A DNA stretch of 6,246 bases, taken from positions 1-6,246 of the forward strand of contig JAFZXD010000042.1 of the NCBI GenBank assembly GCA_017616955.1, written 5' to 3'. Position 1 is the first letter of the stretch, and every line of letters begins with the position of its first letter. Below, one piece after another: positions 4,894 to 6,246 of this stretch. The stretch is from Eubacterium sp. (GTDB lineage: Bacteria > Bacillota > Clostridia > Lachnospirales > Lachnospiraceae). The translations under genes and the position numbers were made by a program. Under the pieces are notes generated by a model that worked only from the letters and a program-made list of their open reading frames with translations, had not been told where the DNA came from and did no database searches.

Positions 4894-6246
4894 ATGGTCG
4901 GTCTGAATACTCGAAAAAATAATGAGAATATATTTATAAGGGCAGCGAGAACTCCTGAGGGGTTCTTTGCTGTCTACTTTATTTTGGCTGAGCTTATTTT
5001 TGCCATAGCACGATTCGACAATACAGCTGCGTTTATAGCAAATAAGGTTTTTATGGCAGTCTTTATAGGCTATACGATCGGAGTGATATTCAGTCTTTTT
5101 CCGGAGATCTTGAGTAAGATCCTGTCCATCATATCTACGATTCTTTTTTCTTTATATGTTATGGTTCAGATCATTTACAGCAGTGTTTTCAAAAACTTCT
5201 GGTCATTTTCCGCGACAGGTGGGGTAGCCGATCAGGCTTTGGACTTTAAGAGAACGATAATGAGCGCGGTTGTAAGGGAGATAGTTCCTACATTACTAAT
5301 ACTAGTTCTCTGTATATTATCCATCATCTGCATAGTCAAATGGATCGACCTCACGACTCATGAATGGGAAATGTACTTCTTAAGTGTATTTGTTGTATCT
5401 GTTATCGTTGTTTACTATATTAATCTTCTGAGTCTTCAGGGAGAGGAGAAGAATTCTCCGTTCGATCTTCTGAAGAATTATTCTTCTATAGATATGTCGG
5501 TTAAGAAGCTGGGAATAATCGAAACGATGTTCCGCGATGGAATATATCTCGCATTTGAGAAGAGCAATACTGTTTCGGGAAATGCAGATACAGCATTTGA
5601 GAAAGAGGAAATGAATGAAAAAAACGAATCATCCTCAGGTAAGAATGATAAGGATAAGAGTTCGGATAACGATGCAAGTAATAAATCCGTGCAAAAATCG
5701 AACATGGATGTGGATAACCTGAAGAATGCATCAGATAAACCGGAACGAGCTTTGAATGTGGCGCAAAGACCTGATTATAATCTCGGTAAGATATCAGATC
5801 TTACTACAAATGATTCCGTCGTGGAACTGACGGAATACATCAATACGATTCAGCCTACTTATTCAAATGAATATACGGGAATGTTTGAGGGATATAATCT
5901 GATATTTATCGTGGCAGAGGCATTTGACGGATATGTGCTTGATAGAAGCCTTACGCCTGACCTGTATAAGATGTGTCACGAGGGATTCTACTTTTCGAAT
6001 TATTACACTCCGCTTTGGTACGGTTCAACGCTGGGGGGAGAATATGCGAATCTTACAGGACTTATTCCGACAGGAAGCGGATATCTCAGTATGCAGAAGG
6101 TTGGAGAACAGCAGAATTCCATGCCGTTCTGTCTGGGAAATGAACTGGAAGATAAAGGCTATAAAGTATATGCATATCATAATAATGAATATGATTATTA
6201 TGACAGGGATCTATCCAGAGAATATATTGGATATAAAAACTACATG
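4894..6246 (+). CDS. LTA synthase-like membrane sulfatase-fold protein, incomplete at the right edge
   Basis: The reading frame is open from ATG 4894 to the window end (451 residues) with no stop. Five hydrophobic segments lie at about 23-41, 51-69, 73-94, 130-149 and 157-177, as in LtaS-type enzymes. An Asn/Asp/Ser/Lys-rich linker (about 222-300) then leads into an extracellular sulfatase-fold domain. That domain shows the metal-binding Glu342 in IVAEAFD and the likely nucleophile Thr379 in GSTLGGEY, matching Glu255 and Thr300 of Staphylococcus aureus LtaS. Members transfer glycerol-phosphate or related groups to cell-envelope polymers; the exact substrate here is unknown. The remaining metal ligands (an Asp-His pair in LtaS) would lie beyond the window. 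The start is uncertain because no strong ribosome binding site precedes 4894 and a terminator-like hairpin overlaps codons 16-27. A start further down would lose the first membrane segment. It appears functionally unrelated to the cooS-like operon. Confidence 0.82.
   Translation, partial: MVGLNTRKNNENIFIRAARTPEGFFAVYFILAELIFAIARFDNTAAFIANKVFMAVFIGYTIGVIFSLFPEILSKILSIISTILFSLYVMVQIIYSSVFKNFWSFSATGGVADQALDFKRTIMSAVVREIVPTLLILVLCILSIICIVKWIDLTTHEWEMYFLSVFVVSVIVVYYINLLSLQGEEKNSPFDLLKNYSSIDMSVKKLGIIETMFRDGIYLAFEKSNTVSGNADTAFEKEEMNEKNESSSGKNDKDKSSDNDASNKSVQKSNMDVDNLKNASDKPERALNVAQRPDYNLGKISDLTTNDSVVELTEYINTIQPTYSNEYTGMFEGYNLIFIVAEAFDGYVLDRSLTPDLYKMCHEGFYFSNYYTPLWYGSTLGGEYANLTGLIPTGSGYLSMQKVGEQQNSMPFCLGNELEDKGYKVYAYHNNEYDYYDRDLSREYIGYKNYM
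4941..4974 (+). other. Long terminator-like hairpin inside the 5' end of the LTA synthase-like ORF
   Basis: Bases 4941-4955 pair with 4959-4974 around a TGA loop. The inner helix is CTCCTGAGG-like with GAAC/GTTC arms, and the outer arm is CAGC (4943-4946) with GCTG (4969-4972). I count 15 pairs including three G-T wobbles and one bulged T (4968). A T-rich but interrupted stretch follows (4973-4985). It could be an intrinsic terminator or attenuator for transcripts entering from the cooS-like gene or from the promoter at 4797, or simply mRNA structure over early codons. Confidence 0.45.

Noticed and set aside
5478..5731. Two short minus-strand open frames rich in Ser and Phe
   Set aside because: They are the complement of the low-complexity Asn/Asp/Ser/Lys linker in the LTA synthase-like gene, with no ribosome binding site or domain.
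1..6246. CRISPR array, insertion sequence, tRNA or rRNA
   Set aside because: No spaced direct repeats, transposase motifs, cloverleaf or rRNA sequence were seen on either strand.

Overview
The window looks like an anaerobic, low-to-moderate-GC Firmicute of the Clostridia, most likely Lachnospiraceae. The grounds are AAAGGAG-type ribosome binding sites, TAA stops, a gram-positive lipoprotein signal, a lithoteichoic-acid-synthase-like (LTA synthase-like) membrane protein and a CooS-family gene. The taxon is an inference. All five genes lie on the + strand.

Bases 1-2634 hold a promoter with a palindrome beside its -35 box, followed by a complete three-gene ABC importer of the nitrate/sulfonate/taurine type: solute-binding lipoprotein (122-1078), permease (1100-1861) and ATPase (1861-2634). 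The genes are 21 bp apart and then overlap by 1 bp, so they form one operon. After a 56-bp gap containing a 36-nt inverted repeat comes a 700-residue CooS-family protein (2691-4793). It has no visible promoter of its own, so it is probably the fourth gene of the operon.

The CooS protein is the main point of interest. Its D- and B-cluster cysteines and most C-cluster ligands are intact. However, the cysteine matching Cys333 of Carboxydothermus hydrogenoformans CODH-II is Asp409. A Glu also replaces the Ser before the Ni-ligand Cys, half of the proton-relay histidines are gone, and the residue matching Ile567 is Ala. It therefore resembles the deviant CooS-V type, which carries an Fe/S/O hybrid cluster and does not interconvert CO and CO2. 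It also has an N-terminal extension of about 75 residues that begins with a histidine-rich tract. No CooC, CooF or acetyl-CoA-synthase gene is in the window. My working hypothesis is that the importer supplies a small, possibly nitrogen-containing, solute for this enzyme.

Bases 4794-4893 hold a second good promoter (extended -10) with a perfect inverted repeat at the predicted transcription start. Downstream is a sulfatase-fold LTA synthase-like membrane protein (4894 to the window edge, incomplete). A long terminator-like hairpin lies inside its first codons, and a 7-codon in-frame ORF ends directly at its ATG. This gene is probably a separate transcription unit.
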